A stretch of DNA of 64,000 bases from Laburnicola sp. R22_1 (GCA_014281115.1 JACONQ010000016.1:62001-126000), one strand, 5' to 3'; shown: positions 22,138-33,130, numbered from the stretch's first letter. Translations and numbers: made by a program. The notes: a model not told the origin generated them from the letters alone.

Positions 22138-24651
22138 CTACTCCTTCGGCATCTCTCCCCCCTTCAACCCCCTATACAAAAACTCCCTCGTCCTCCTGGC
22201 CGCATACTCATCCAAGATCGCCACCCCATGCTCCCCGCCCGGCACAACCAACAACTCATACTCCTTGCCCGCCCGATTCAACGCATCAACAACCTGCATC
22301 GTACTCGCCGGATCGACATTCGTATCCAGCTCCCCGACACTAAGCAGCAGCTTCCCCTCCAGCCTCCCCGCATGCACAACGTTGGAGCTATCCTCGTAGC
22401 TCCGATCAACGGGGTACCCCATCCACGCCTCATTCCACCACAGCTTATCCATGCGGTTATCATGGCACCCGCAGTCCGCCGCCGCCACGCTGTAGAAGTC
22501 GTTATGGAAGAGGAGCGCACCCATGGCGTTCTGCCCGCCCGCGGAGGAGCCGTAGACGCCCACGCGCGAAATGTCCATCCACGGCCGCGTCGAGGCGGCC
22601 GCTTTCATCCACGCGATGCGATCGGGGAACCCCGCGTCTTTGAGGTTCTTCCACGCGACGTCGTGGAATTTCCGGGCGCGCCAGTTGGTCCCCATGCCGT
22701 CGATGAGGACGACGACGAAGCCCTGTTCGGCGAGGGCGTGCGCCTCCGTGTCGACCGTGTACGCCTTGGGGACGAAGAAGTCGTGCGGGCCCGCGTAGAT
22801 TCTCTCGATGACGGGGTACGCCGTGTCGTTGTCCATGGCCGTGGGGCGGAAAATAAGCCCGTAGATGAGCGTGGCGTTGTCCCTGCCTGGGGCGGCGAAG
22901 CGCTCCGGCACGGGATACAAGACGGCGTCGAGGTTCCCCGCGGTGACGGCGACGGTGGCGTTGCCCGTGTCGGCGTCGCGGAGGACGCTGTGGTAGGCGA
23001 GGTCCATGCGCGACCACGTGTCTGTGAAGGCGGTGCGGTCGGCGCTCCAGTACCACTCGTGGGTGCCGTCGCCTTCGGTGAGGAGGGTGAAGCCCGTGCC
23101 GTCGAAGTTGACGCGGGCGAGGTGCGCGTAGTAGGGGTCTTGGCCGGGGACGGCGCCCAGCACTTTGAGCCAGATCTGGCGTTTGGCTTCGTCGATGGAG
23201 TCGACGGAGCGGACGACGAAGTCGCCTCGGGTGATTTGGTGCGTCACCTGGCCGCGCTGCATGTCGTACATGTAGAGGTGGTTCCGGCCGTCGCGTTCAC
23301 TGGCCCAGATGAGTTCGCTCGACGAGTTGGAATTGTACATGGGGCGGTAGTAGAGCTTGAAGGCGTAGTCGATGAAGGTGTTGCTGCTTTCTTCGACGAT
23401 GGCGCGCACTTTTCCTTGGGTGGACATGCCGACTATGCGGACGACTTGGTGGCCTCGTTGGTTGTACAGGAAGCGGAATTCGGTGCCCTCGGCGTTCCAC
23501 CCGCCGTCTAAGGCGTAGAGTTGGTATGGATTGTGGAAGAGCGCGTCGTCGGTGGGGATTTCTTGCTTGGTGGTCAAATCGAACATTCGCGGCCGGTCGA
23601 TGGTTACGTTGTCGCCCGGCTTTAGGTACTGCCACTGATGCAAGCGGGGCTGGACCTGGTCGGTAGGGCTGGACTCGACTGCGTACACGGTGTGTTCTTG
23701 TTCGGGCGTGGATTGCATGGCAACGAGGAATTTGTTGTCCGGCGACGAGTAGGTGAAGTTGCTGAAGGGGCTGGCTTCGGTTCCGGTGGTGGACATTTGG
23801 GTTTCCTGCCCGTTCGCATCGCGGAACCAGACGTTGTTGTCTCTGAAGAAGACACCCGAGCCGTCAGTCGTGCCGTTGCTTTGGCGCTTGGATAAGCTAT
23901 TCAGTTGAGGTTTCGCAACAGGAAGCCCCTTCTTGATGACAGCGGCCTTCTCCTCGGAGGCAGCTGCAAAGCTCGCAATCGTCTCGCCATCCTCGGCCCT
24001 GGTAACTCGCCAGACATGGCCCTCATACGTATGTTGGGTTGCCGTCTCTCCGGCTTCGATATCCTGGTAATGCTTGTCTTTACCAGACGCGTCGATCCAA
24101 TACAAGGACACGCGCTCCTTGGTCAGGTTGATGAATCTGATTGCCGTCTCTGCAGATCTCCTCGTCGACGGCCGTTCTTCAGTCAAAGGCTTCAACTCTT
24201 CTTCCGAGATGTCGCCATCAAAGGGCGTCAAGACGCCGTCTTTGGTGGTCCATTCCCAATTCTTCTGGCCGGCGCGAAACTTGACAGATGTGCGGTTCTC
24301 GCTCACATCAATCCACTCGAATGGGAGGTTGGCAGCCGAGGCCTCTACGCCCTGTTGTCGAAGTGCCGTTGCTACCGCGGCGTGGTCGAACGCAGGCTGG
24401 GGTTGGCCTTGATTCGGGTCGACATAGACAAACGTGGATTCTCCCGGTGCATCGGTCCGCCGGAACCAGAATTTGTTGCTGCGTGCGATCCAGTGAGGAC
24501 GCACTGGTTGCATGTGCGCATGTCCATCTGTTTGCGCGGTGTCCGTGGTGCGCTTGTATGTGGAAAAGTCGTGCGAAGCGGAGGCTTGGGGCATGGAGAA
24601 GAAAAAGAAAACACAAAGAGCAAAGCCCATGTAACGATTGTAAGCTCCCAT
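22138..24651 (-). CDS. Secreted S9-family serine peptidase (dipeptidyl-peptidase-like)
   Basis: Single exon. The ATG at 24651 gives 837 residues and a signal peptide (MGAYNRYMGFALCVFFFFSM, cleaved near QASA). An in-frame ATG at 24897 would bury the signal and is rejected. Residues about 30-560 form the beta-propeller region with repeats such as 'ASERDGRNHLYMYDMQRGQV'. The hydrolase domain occupies about 590-837. The catalytic serine is in GVYGSSAGGQ (about residue 700), the aspartate in GELDTN (about 777) and the histidine in PGGEHG (about 809). S9 enzymes cut after proline or alanine, so a role in extracellular peptide use is likely. The GSSAGG elbow differs from GWSYGG of classic DPP IV and DapB, placing it in a separate fungal subgroup. 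Convergent with the DUF8021-type pseudogene. Confidence 0.87.
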   Translation of the reverse strand: MGAYNRYMGFALCVFFFFSMPQASASHDFSTYKRTTDTAQTDGHAHMQPVRPHWIARSNKFWFRRTDAPGESTFVYVDPNQGQPQPAFDHAAVATALRQQGVEASAANLPFEWIDVSENRTSVKFRAGQKNWEWTTKDGVLTPFDGDISEEELKPLTEERPSTRRSAETAIRFINLTKERVSLYWIDASGKDKHYQDIEAGETATQHTYEGHVWRVTRAEDGETIASFAAASEEKAAVIKKGLPVAKPQLNSLSKRQSNGTTDGSGVFFRDNNVWFRDANGQETQMSTTGTEASPFSNFTYSSPDNKFLVAMQSTPEQEHTVYAVESSPTDQVQPRLHQWQYLKPGDNVTIDRPRMFDLTTKQEIPTDDALFHNPYQLYALDGGWNAEGTEFRFLYNQRGHQVVRIVGMSTQGKVRAIVEESSNTFIDYAFKLYYRPMYNSNSSSELIWASERDGRNHLYMYDMQRGQVTHQITRGDFVVRSVDSIDEAKRQIWLKVLGAVPGQDPYYAHLARVNFDGTGFTLLTEGDGTHEWYWSADRTAFTDTWSRMDLAYHSVLRDADTGNATVAVTAGNLDAVLYPVPERFAAPGRDNATLIYGLIFRPTAMDNDTAYPVIERIYAGPHDFFVPKAYTVDTEAHALAEQGFVVVLIDGMGTNWRARKFHDVAWKNLKDAGFPDRIAWMKAAASTRPWMDISRVGVYGSSAGGQNAMGALLFHNDFYSVAAADCGCHDNRMDKLWWNEAWMGYPVDRSYEDSSNVVHAGRLEGKLLLSVGELDTNVDPASTMQVVDALNRAGKEYELLVVPGGEHGVAILDEYAARRTREFLYRGLKGGEMPKE

Positions 24652-25457
24652 GATTAATAAATTAATACAAGTGAATAGAGATATGGGTGCCTGGAGGACG
24701 GACGGCGCTAGAGCGCGAATGAATGAGCGTAGGGGCCAAAACCTAATAAACGAGGGATAGGTCAGGCTGGCGGAATAGCGATTACTAGGAAGGGGTAATG
24801 GGAAGGAAGTAGGCTCACAGGTTCTTTTAAAAGCAGTCTTTAGTACTTGATGTGCGTTCATCAAGCACTCCTGAATTTTAATTGGAGCCCCACTCAATTC
24901 GGCAGCGCTTTACCACCGAACTGCGGTGTAAAGTGCACCCGAGTATCTAGGGGAGACTGGGAGATCCTGTTCGTGTTCAAACGACTTCTTTCTAAAACGC
25001 CGGACTGAAGCCATGTTTGTAAACAACACGTTTTTACCCAAGTGCTGTCGTGGAACTAGAAAATGGTACAGTGCTCCGTCACCGCGTCAAGGAGCGCCAA
25101 GGCGGTCAAACATCAGCTGGTCCCGCGTGAGGACGGGTCCATCGTTGACCGCTGCGTGCAATGCGGCGGCCGTGTGTGAGGATTCCCTGGGGTCGTCAGC
25201 TATTCTTTCATGCCGCCGTGATGGTTGTATGTTGTAGGTAGGTTGACTCGTAATTTCCAAAAATAGCCCTGCGCTTTTAGCGCGCCAAGACCATTCTCCC
25301 CGAGCCCGAAGGGCTGCGGCACGCCATCCAAGTCAAACCTCTTTAGGGCAGACATGAACACTTAAGTTAGATCAGCACAGTATCCGTAAAGCGTGCGTGT
25401 CGTGTAGTGGACCGGCTTTATCATCCAGTGTCCACAGAATAAAGCGCACCTATCATC

Positions 25458-26027
25458 ATGCCTCGCACCATCTATCTCGTCATCTTCAACTCTCCGCTCT
25501 TCCCCGCTCACTGGAGCCTATGGATTCCGTCGACGGACGAACCGCATATCGGCAAACGTCTCCACGCTTCCGGAGATGCAGCCAGCGGATTCCAGATTGC
25601 GTTTGAGCGCAACTACGACCTGGAGTCTGATGGTCGTCGTCACCAACTTCTGCAGCTTGCTCAAGTTGCCGACCACTTTGTGGCTGATGTCAAGGGTGAT
25701 GGAACCCAAGTCACAGACCAAATTGCGCATGACTATCTTGGACAAGTTGCGCTCGGTGTTCCTGCGCCGGGGCCGAGTTTGGTCGCGGCTATTTCCCAGG
25801 TTTGTGGCCGTTGTTCTTACATGTGTCTGTCTTTACGGTACCAGGGCAGGAGTCTGTACGGTGTGTGTTACCCCAGGACAGGCAGTCCGAAGGAAGGCGG
25901 AATGTACGCAAAATTACTAATATCCATTGCACAAACATGGCTGCAAGAAGTGGTGGCTGCACTTGTGCAGAATGGAGTAATGAATCAATATGCTTTGCAG
26001 ATTGTCAATGACGCACCTAAGCATTGA
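25458..26027 (+). CDS. Conserved fungal protein of unknown function
   Basis: The reading frame encodes 189 residues from ATG 25458. The start 'MPRTIYLVIFNSPLFPAHWS' and 'GKRLHASGDAASGFQIAFER' resemble a small family common in Pezizomycotina (a DUF6914-like type; that name is from memory and unchecked). The C-terminus 'QTWLQEVVAALVQNGV' is also family-like. The middle, 'VCGRCSYMCLSLRYQ', does not fit. It is exactly spanned by a candidate 45-base intron (25800-25844, GTTTGT...CCAG) that leaves the frame intact, giving 174 residues. No signal peptide or membrane span is seen. Function is unknown; the family keeps tryptophans and histidines near the N-terminus. Confidence 0.7.
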   Translation: MPRTIYLVIFNSPLFPAHWSLWIPSTDEPHIGKRLHASGDAASGFQIAFERNYDLESDGRRHQLLQLAQVADHFVADVKGDGTQVTDQIAHDYLGQVALGVPAPGPSLVAAISQVCGRCSYMCLSLRYQGRSLYGVCYPRTGSPKEGGMYAKLLISIAQTWLQEVVAALVQNGVMNQYALQIVNDAPKH

Positions 26028-26453
26028 GGGAATGTTGTTGGAATTGGTCAGGCGACATCTATCGCGTTTCCGAGGCCTTGGTTCAAGCGGTCCGATTCCT
26101 TCGTGCCCCACAACCTAGAAGGGGAATCATCCCGATTATCATGACGATTGCGACGGCCCGGGTCCGCTTCTACCCTATATCCGCCAATACTTTTAAAGCC
26201 ATCCGGATATCAATTCTTCCGTTGCTGGTTTGTTCAACGTTTCATTTGCATCATTAGTAGAGCTAACGCCTTGTCTATATGCCAAGAGGAAGAAGAAGTC
26301 ATGGTGAATTAGTTAATTGGCAAAGTCTCAATTGCTACACACCCTATAATAAAAAGCTGACAGTAGGTATGCACAATAAGGTAATCTATCGCTTCCAAAG
26401 ACTCCACACCCGCCATGCGACTCCATCACAAATGCAAATTGCCCCAAGAGGAA
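26028..26453. other. Short intergenic region, no gene seen
   Basis: These 426 bases lie between the small conserved gene and the stop of the oxalate decarboxylase. I see nothing except a likely shared 3' region. Confidence 0.5.
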
Positions 26454-27979
26454 CTACGCACCGCCGTTTTTGCCGGGGGTAAAGTCGGTGGTGGTGAGGT
26501 CAGGGTTACCAGGGAGGACGAAGGTCTTCTCCTTCTTCAAATTGTCAATGACCTGATCAGGCAGATTGACGTGATCCTTGACGATCTGCCTGTCGGTCAG
26601 ACCCAGCCATTGGTTGACGCTGATGTCGGAGTACTGCGTCGACTGGAGCACCTCGAGGTAGATGAGCGTCTCGTTGCCCGTGTTCTCGATGTAGTGGGAG
26701 TTGGGCACGGGGACGTAACCGACGTCGCCGGCGGAGAAGTCGAACGTGCGTGATGCACTTGGGGCTTCGTACACGGTAAGACGGGCAGTTCCCTGGAGGA
26801 TGTAGGACCATTCGTCGGAATCGGTGTGCCAGTGCATTTCGCGCATTGCACCGGGCTCGACGGTGATGAGAGCCGCAGAGAAGGTTTTCGCAATAGGGAA
26901 GGTGGCGGGATCGAGAATCTTAATGCTTCCTCCGGGAACCTTGAGAGGAGCTTGCTGGGACCAGTGGTACGTGTAGGAGTCCTTCTTGGGAAGAACTCCA
27001 CCAGGGCCAGTGACGTTCTGCTTGTTGATGTCCTTTGGTGGCGCGGTACCGGGGAAGATCCAGAGCTGCTCTTTGGGGATGTTGTCGAATGACTTGACGT
27101 CGGTCTGGAAATTCTTGGCAAGAACTTCCTTGGGGTTGCGCATCATGACTTCGGACAGCAGGAAAGTGTTCTCTTCGCTGAAAGCACCGTCGTTGAAGAC
27201 GAGCAGAAACTCGCAGCCCTGATCGAAAGCTTGGATGGAGTGGGGGATACCGGGAGGAAAGAACCACACATCTCCCTCTTTGACATCGTCGATGAAGGTC
27301 TCTCCTGCTTCGTTCATGGTTGTGATGCGGACGCTTCCGTTGAGCATCAAGGCCCACTCGCCCTGCTTGTGCCAGTGAAGCTCTCGGTAAGCGTTCGGCT
27401 CGAGGCGCATGTTGACTCCCGCCATCTCCGTGGACACAGGCAACTGGTCAGTGTTCTGCGACCTTGCCCATCCCGAGTTTTGCAAGCCGTGGCGGTTGTG
27501 GCTCAACCCAAACGGCCATTTTGCGTTCAAGACATCACCATGGTCAGTGACAGGCGGGATGAACAAGTCGCTGTTGAGGTAATCGTACTCTTGCGTGCTG
27601 TTATTGTCTGTTAGTTGCGTTGTCGACCTCAAGTCTTCGCGTGAGCTTACCGTGGGCCAGGATCGGTAGGTGCCTTCCCGTCTCCTTGGAGGGGCTGCGG
27701 GTTCTTCACTTTCGTGAGGTCGATGTACAGGCCAAGATCTTTGTCTTCGGATTGACCCGGGGCGACCTCGAAGTCTGAAGGTGGAATGACAGTGGTTTCC
27801 GTGGTGACAGGATTAGAAGAGTCGAAACCGAGGAGACCTTCTGAGCCCCTCAACGATCCTGCTGCGTCTGAAGGCAACGGGATGTTGAGAGTATCCGAAG
27901 GATCAGGTACAGGTGCAGGTAAGGCATAGGCCGAGCCTGACAGAGAATAGAGCAAGGCGGCGGTGTAAGAGTAATGCAT
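26454..27979 (-). CDS. Secreted bicupin oxalate decarboxylase
   Basis: Two exons, 27979-27651 and 27597-26454, with a 53-base intron (GTAAGC...CTAAC...CAG), give 490 residues. The ATG at 27979 yields a signal peptide (MHYSYTAALLYSLSGSAYAL). A frame extension to 28069 only adds repeats. Two cupin barrels follow. Barrel 1 has 'AYRELHWHKQGEWALMLNGS' and a 'FSEENTFLLSE' lid loop. Barrel 2 has 'AMREMHWHTDSDEWSYILQG'. The HxH...E...H residues bind manganese, and the Glu in the lid distinguishes decarboxylase from oxidase in characterised enzymes. The reaction is oxalate to formate and CO2. Secretion suggests detoxification of oxalate or pH control. A TATAAG element lies about 135 bases upstream (28113-28118, minus strand). 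Confidence 0.92.
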
Positions 27980-28051
27980 CTTGAATGAAAGTGAGTGCTT
28001 GAACGAAAGTGAGTGCTTGAACGAAAGTGAGTGCTTGAACGAAAGTGAGTG
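27980..28051. repeat. 18-base tandem repeat, four copies, just upstream of the oxalate decarboxylase ATG
   Basis: Four head-to-tail copies of CTTGAACGAAAGTGAGTG (first copy with one change) end one base before the ATG. Read in the CDS frame they encode HSLSFK repeats without stops, and an upstream in-frame ATG exists at 28069. They probably lie in the 5' untranslated leader. Confidence 0.85.
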
Positions 28052-30090
28052 CTTGAATGCGGTGATCAATGAATGAGCTGATGCAGAGCAAACAGAGAGA
28101 AGTTTCTTTCCTTCTTATACTGAGCTGGTTGAGCAAAATACGAAACTATTTTTGGTCCGCCCAACTACGCCGAAGGGTGGAGCTATGATCAAGAAGACTT
28201 TGCGCACTCACGGTACACGGTATAACGCTGTTATGGAGAAGGGTGGAGCATGTTTGCAGATTTTAAGCCACAGGACGATGCTTGTTAGTAGATGAAGCCG
28301 CAGGACGATGCTTGTTAGCCTATGCATGAGAGGGACCCTTGAAACTTCCGTATGGGGAATAGGAAATTCACCAAAAGCTCCGACATGACGCCTCTAGCCT
28401 ATCGCAGACTGCAGACCTTACGACGGCAACAAGCCTTAAGGCGCCACATTAAAACAAGATGTTTCATTCACTATCCCGGGTCTTCAGAAGTTTTTTCACC
28501 CTATTTGGTGAGAGCGAGCCTTGTAGCTAATCTCCTCGGTGCTAGCTTCTAGAATGCGCGTCGAATTTCGCAAGTGAGTTCGTATGCGTGGCTGAATAAC
28601 GTCTTCCCAGGCTGATCACCTATGTAGCAGCGCCCAATAAGGTCCTATACGGATAAGACGGCCAAGGAATCTGCAGGGTTAAAATAAAGCTTGGAGAGCT
28701 TAAGCTGAGTGATCGATAGGTTAATCACATTTGGCTCCGGGTGCATCAAAGCACTGGGGCTAGGTTATCACGGCACCTGAGCAGAGAACATCACCCCCTA
28801 TATTTCTTCGCAGCGGGATCTCACGCCGTTCACATGTCGTTTGGTGTCAATCAACAGATGATGGTAGTAGAAAGAATGAAACACACGAATCACGCCCAAA
28901 GAGGCACACGAATAGATGAAAATGCGCCATTAAACGGTCGTTTGTGGCGGTTCGTGTGGCTGATCGTCTGCGGCTATTGCGGCAGCACACTTCCTAGGGA
29001 GATAGCGGTGGCGCACATAGCCGTTCCGAGGTCCACCAAATCTCCGAGGACCGAATTCTCGAGTCGCTCTGTGCCACCCCTGTCCATGGGGAAGCATGCC
29101 ACGAATGCCTCGAATAAATGAATTCCCAAACTTTATCATCGTGGCGCTCACGCCACCGACGTCAATTTGCTTTCCGAGACTGTCTGTGGCTCAGGCGCGT
29201 GGCTATCGCTATACACCTTCCTGTCCGAGAGGACTTCTTATTTCGTACCTGCTTCAATTGACACGTCGCTAAGGCCCACGTGTGGAGTGGAGTTGATAAG
29301 TGCCGGGACGCGACTAGTTCTCTTGTGTTGGTTGGGACGTACAGTCGATATCACCTACTCTTCAATCGAATGAAAGATTCCGAGGAAAGATTCCGAGCAA
29401 AACATGCTCGCATGGGTCAGCCATCTTGTCAGGCCGAAATAAGCTCACGTCGACTGCCTGAATGGGAGACCGGTGACAGAAAGCAGGATCGATATACTGA
29501 GAGCTTTAGTACAGGGATACCTGGGCTGTACATCACCTCTCTGGGAGCGCCCTAATCGCCTCGAAACATTCAACACGAGTGACTTCAAATCTGCGTCACT
29601 GTACCACTAAATTCACATGCAGGAGACTATCATGACGAAGACTTCGCGCACGTTCGGTACACGGTATAATGCAGGAGACTATATTACGTATGTGGTGTAT
29701 TTCTTGGAAGTAATGCGTTGCAAGGGATCGAAAATGCTGTACTACAATACAGTGAACAGGTTGGCTCTGTAGGCTTACAGCCTTCGTCAAAAGTACGGCA
29801 TAAACGAGTTTTGCACTTGATAGAAAATCGTTAACATAACAAATATAAGAAAACGCTGGTGATTTGTATGCAGGAGGGGTACGTACCAAAACACAGAAAT
29901 ATATCAGTGACTCATATGGCCGGATCCCTCGTCGGAATAGTAGAGCCATACACTAAAACAACGGCGAGATAGGTGCAGTGGAACAAACCGAAATGCCGCC
30001 AGACATAGGTACTGCGGAAAACCTTCCGTTCTCCAAATTTCAAATGAAACTGAACGCATGTTCAGAAACCTCTCCACATTAAGCCATTTC
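28052..30090. other. Gene-poor spacer with small repeats
   Basis: About 2 kb without a convincing gene. A 22-base direct repeat (GCCRCAGGACGATGCTTGTT plus AG) occurs at 28267-28288 and 28297-28318. Segments at about 28188-28225 and 29633-29665 share CTTTGCGCAC/CTTCGCGCAC followed by GGTACACGGTATAA, and a third relative occurs at about 59487-59515. These look like fragments of a dispersed element. Other open frames here have no recognisable domain. Confidence 0.5.
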
Positions 30091-32811
30091 TTAATCTCTA
30101 CCACGACGCTGCTGTTCTTCGTGATCGTTCAACAAATCCACTATCTCGAAATGTCCATTTTCTTTGGCAAGTCGCTTCGCTCTATCGAACTGTGGCCGGT
30201 CATTCTTCTTGCATTGCATCTCTCGCGCGTTTATCAACATCTTAGTGACATCCAATCGGCCGAACTGCGCAGCTGCCTCTAGAGCGGTGTTCCCTTGGAC
30301 CCGCAATGGAATTTTAAAGTCGCCACCGTAACAGGACATCTTGGAAGGGGGAGCATCAACGTCAGCTCCATGTTTGAGCAAGATCTGGATCATTCTCACA
30401 CTCCCGCTCATTGCTGCTAGTTGAAGTGCTGTTCCTCCATTTCTGGCTGCAGCAGGAGCATTAACGTCGGCTCCTAGGTGAATTAGAAACTCAACCATGT
30501 CGTGCAAGGCCAGCTCTGCAGCTCTCTGTATCGGCGTGCGCTTAATACGTCCGATTGCTCTGAGATTAACGTCGGCTCCTTTGGTCACGAGGAGCTTGAT
30601 CAATGATTTGTCATTTGAGCTCACAGCTGCTACAAGCGCTGTTACTCCTGACGCTGTTACTCCTGACACTTGTAGGCCTTCAGCCACGATACTGTTAGGG
30701 CTGCATCCTGCATTTAGGAATGTCTCAACGATATCGTTCCTGCTTGGTTGTCTCACACCAATAGCAATTCCAAAGGCGCTCGTGAAACCTTCTTTCCCGC
30801 TCCAACATGGGTGTAAAGGATCCATGTTTTCTTTGAGCAGCCTAGAAATAAGGCTTTTGTCGCCCTTGCGCACCGCAATCTTCAAGATAGCGCTACCAAA
30901 CCCCTTTCTGGGCTGCTTATATATGATTCGATGCTGTTGAAGGAGGCAATTCAAGATCTCTTGCGAGCTCAGGGAATAAGCGTTGATGAGAGCTTCCGAG
31001 TCGCCTGGATCAGCACCATGATCCAGGAGTAATCGTGTCAATACAAGGTCTCCTTTTCTAGTGGAAGCAGCGAGGGGAGTAAATCCATTTTTTGGGAGAT
31101 TAGGGTCGGCGCCCGCCCGCAGAAGAATATTTATGAGGACCTCGTTATTATGTTCCACGGCGATAGTGAGAGCAGACAACTCATAAAACGGTTGCATGCC
31201 CAATGCATTGACGTCAACTCCTCCAAAAATGAGTCTTTCTACAATGCTTACATGGCCCCATTCTGTCGCAAGATGGATGGATGGTTCGGTGGCCTTCGTC
31301 CTGTAATTCGGATCCGCGCCGGCATCGAGCAACCGTATGACTAGATCTGGATTGCGACGTTTCAGGGCTTGAGCAAGAGGTGTTCCATACGAATCCCCGC
31401 GGAGATTGGCTCCAGCATCAATTAGAACGTAGGCGACCTCATTGTGACCTTTCCTTGCGACCTTCATAAGTGCTTCACCAAGCTCAACAAAATACCAGTG
31501 GTGCTCAAACACAACAGAAGGCGTGCTATTTCCAAGCCCCAGCAGGTGTTGCACAATACTGATATCGCCGGTCTCAGATGCAGCGCACAGCGCTGAGGAA
31601 AATTGATCCTCCTCTAGAACGTAGTCCCATGCGCCATGTTTACTCAAAAGCTCCATCATAGCCGGTTTGTTAAGACGAATGGCCGCTGCTAGTGGAGTTA
31701 TTTTCAGCCGCCCTATATCTTGGATGCGACATATTCCCAAAAAGTATTCCACCACAGATAGGTCACCAGTCGTAACCGCACAAGCAAGTGTGTCTCCTGT
31801 TAGTTCCGCCCCTTCATCGAGGACCATGCGAGCGATAGACAAATATCCCCTGGCAGCCAGTATATCGATGATTGTTGCTGGTTCGTCCTCCTTTCCGTCC
31901 ACAAGGTTGAGGTTCGTGCCAAGATCTACGAGAGCCTTGATCAACTGTTCACAGATGTCGAAGTTGAAATATTTGAAAGCGCTGTGGAATATGCCGTCCT
32001 CGTTCCATTCAGCGCGACGCAGTGGTCCCAATATTCTTGTGAGTTTCATGAAGAGCCTGCTATCCCCCTCGAATATTATTTCATTCATTGGATACGATGG
32101 CAACTGATTTGCTCCGGCATCCAAAAGCCTTTCAACGATGCACATGTTGACATCATACATTCCCGATTCATCTAGAATCGCGGAGTGCAAAGGTTCCAGT
32201 TGCCGAAAGTTGTTGACGTCGACACCGAAGTCAATTAGAACCTCGACAACGTTAAGGTGGCACCAACAGCAGGCTAGCTCGATTGGTGTATATGGTAAAC
32301 CGTCAGCATCGGTCCAGACTTCAAGGTCGGGATTGATGTTGGCACCAAGATCTTGTGAGAGCCACCGTACAACATCTGCATCACCAGCGTGGATTGCTGC
32401 ACTGAAAAGGTTGCGTGCGATTGCCCTCGTCGTGTAAGTGGGTTTTGAGGATATCATTCTGTAAAAGTTTGCACCAGTGTTCTTCCTGAGGTATTCCAAC
32501 ACTACTTGATAGGAGTGCTCTTTCAAGCCAGCGAGGTTATTTGAAACTGAGAAGAGGATGCGGCGATAGATTGTAGAGTTATGCTGGATAGACGAGGGAT
32601 CCCGAAAGGCGTCGTTTGCATGAAGTTCGTGGATTTCTGAAGCAGGCATGTATGCTTCTATGCCCTGGGATACTGAAGCTATTGAATCGTATTGGAATGA
32701 ACTGATCTCACTCTCACGCTGTGGACAGTGCCGTATGAAGTTCCCGAGTTGCATGTCGCCGTCCATATCTCCTGGGTGCACGTCGAATTCCACGTCTTCT
32801 ATGCGCGTCAT
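30091..32811 (-). CDS. Large ankyrin-repeat protein
   Basis: Intronless ORF of 906 residues. After an N-terminal part without recognised domain (about 1-130), ankyrin repeats run from about 140 to the C-terminus. Clear examples are 'TPIELACCWCHLNVVEVLID', 'SIHLATEWGHVSIVERLIFG', 'GFTPLAASTRKGDLVLTRLL' and 'GTALQLAAMSGSVRMIQILL'. No kinase, NACHT or lipase domain is visible in this ORF. Ankyrin arrays are protein-binding scaffolds; the partner is unknown. A minus-strand open stretch at 33374-32714 overlaps the 5' side in another frame and could hold upstream exons, so the start is uncertain. The location in a gene-poor segment fits the lineage-specific, variable nature of such genes. Confidence 0.85.
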   Translation of the reverse strand: MTRIEDVEFDVHPGDMDGDMQLGNFIRHCPQRESEISSFQYDSIASVSQGIEAYMPASEIHELHANDAFRDPSSIQHNSTIYRRILFSVSNNLAGLKEHSYQVVLEYLRKNTGANFYRMISSKPTYTTRAIARNLFSAAIHAGDADVVRWLSQDLGANINPDLEVWTDADGLPYTPIELACCWCHLNVVEVLIDFGVDVNNFRQLEPLHSAILDESGMYDVNMCIVERLLDAGANQLPSYPMNEIIFEGDSRLFMKLTRILGPLRRAEWNEDGIFHSAFKYFNFDICEQLIKALVDLGTNLNLVDGKEDEPATIIDILAARGYLSIARMVLDEGAELTGDTLACAVTTGDLSVVEYFLGICRIQDIGRLKITPLAAAIRLNKPAMMELLSKHGAWDYVLEEDQFSSALCAASETGDISIVQHLLGLGNSTPSVVFEHHWYFVELGEALMKVARKGHNEVAYVLIDAGANLRGDSYGTPLAQALKRRNPDLVIRLLDAGADPNYRTKATEPSIHLATEWGHVSIVERLIFGGVDVNALGMQPFYELSALTIAVEHNNEVLINILLRAGADPNLPKNGFTPLAASTRKGDLVLTRLLLDHGADPGDSEALINAYSLSSQEILNCLLQQHRIIYKQPRKGFGSAILKIAVRKGDKSLISRLLKENMDPLHPCWSGKEGFTSAFGIAIGVRQPSRNDIVETFLNAGCSPNSIVAEGLQVSGVTASGVTALVAAVSSNDKSLIKLLVTKGADVNLRAIGRIKRTPIQRAAELALHDMVEFLIHLGADVNAPAAARNGGTALQLAAMSGSVRMIQILLKHGADVDAPPSKMSCYGGDFKIPLRVQGNTALEAAAQFGRLDVTKMLINAREMQCKKNDRPQFDRAKRLAKENGHFEIVDLLNDHEEQQRRGRD

Positions 32812-33130
32812 CGTCTACCTCCCTGATACGAGATGCAAATGGCGTGTTGTCTTGCATGACTAACAGATCTGCTCGAAGTTCATCTTGGAATTCATAGAAC
32901 GGAAGGCAATTCTCTAACATCTGTGGTATTTCGACGGGGATCGGGGAGAGAATGGCAAAGCCGCGCGGAACAGATTGTCCCATTACTGCCTGGTGGGTTA
33001 GAAATATTCTTCCTCGAGCCAAAATGACAATACGTACTCTTTGTGAGCTCGATTCTTTTATACAAAGGCAGTCTATATCGATTCCTAGCCTTGTGCAGCC
33101 TCGCTGCCGGTACCTTTTCTCCCCACTCAT

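Noticed and set aside
22228..23511. Plus-strand frame of 427 codons opposite the S9 peptidase
   Set aside because: It is Arg-, Val- and Asp-rich with no domain, an antisense shadow of a strongly supported gene.
24652..24897. Upstream ATG of the S9 peptidase (82 extra codons)
   Set aside because: It would put the signal peptide inside the protein; the ATG at 24651 gives a normal secreted start.
27980..28051. CRISPR-like array
   Set aside because: The repeat units are adjacent without spacers, and the context is eukaryotic; this is a plain tandem repeat.
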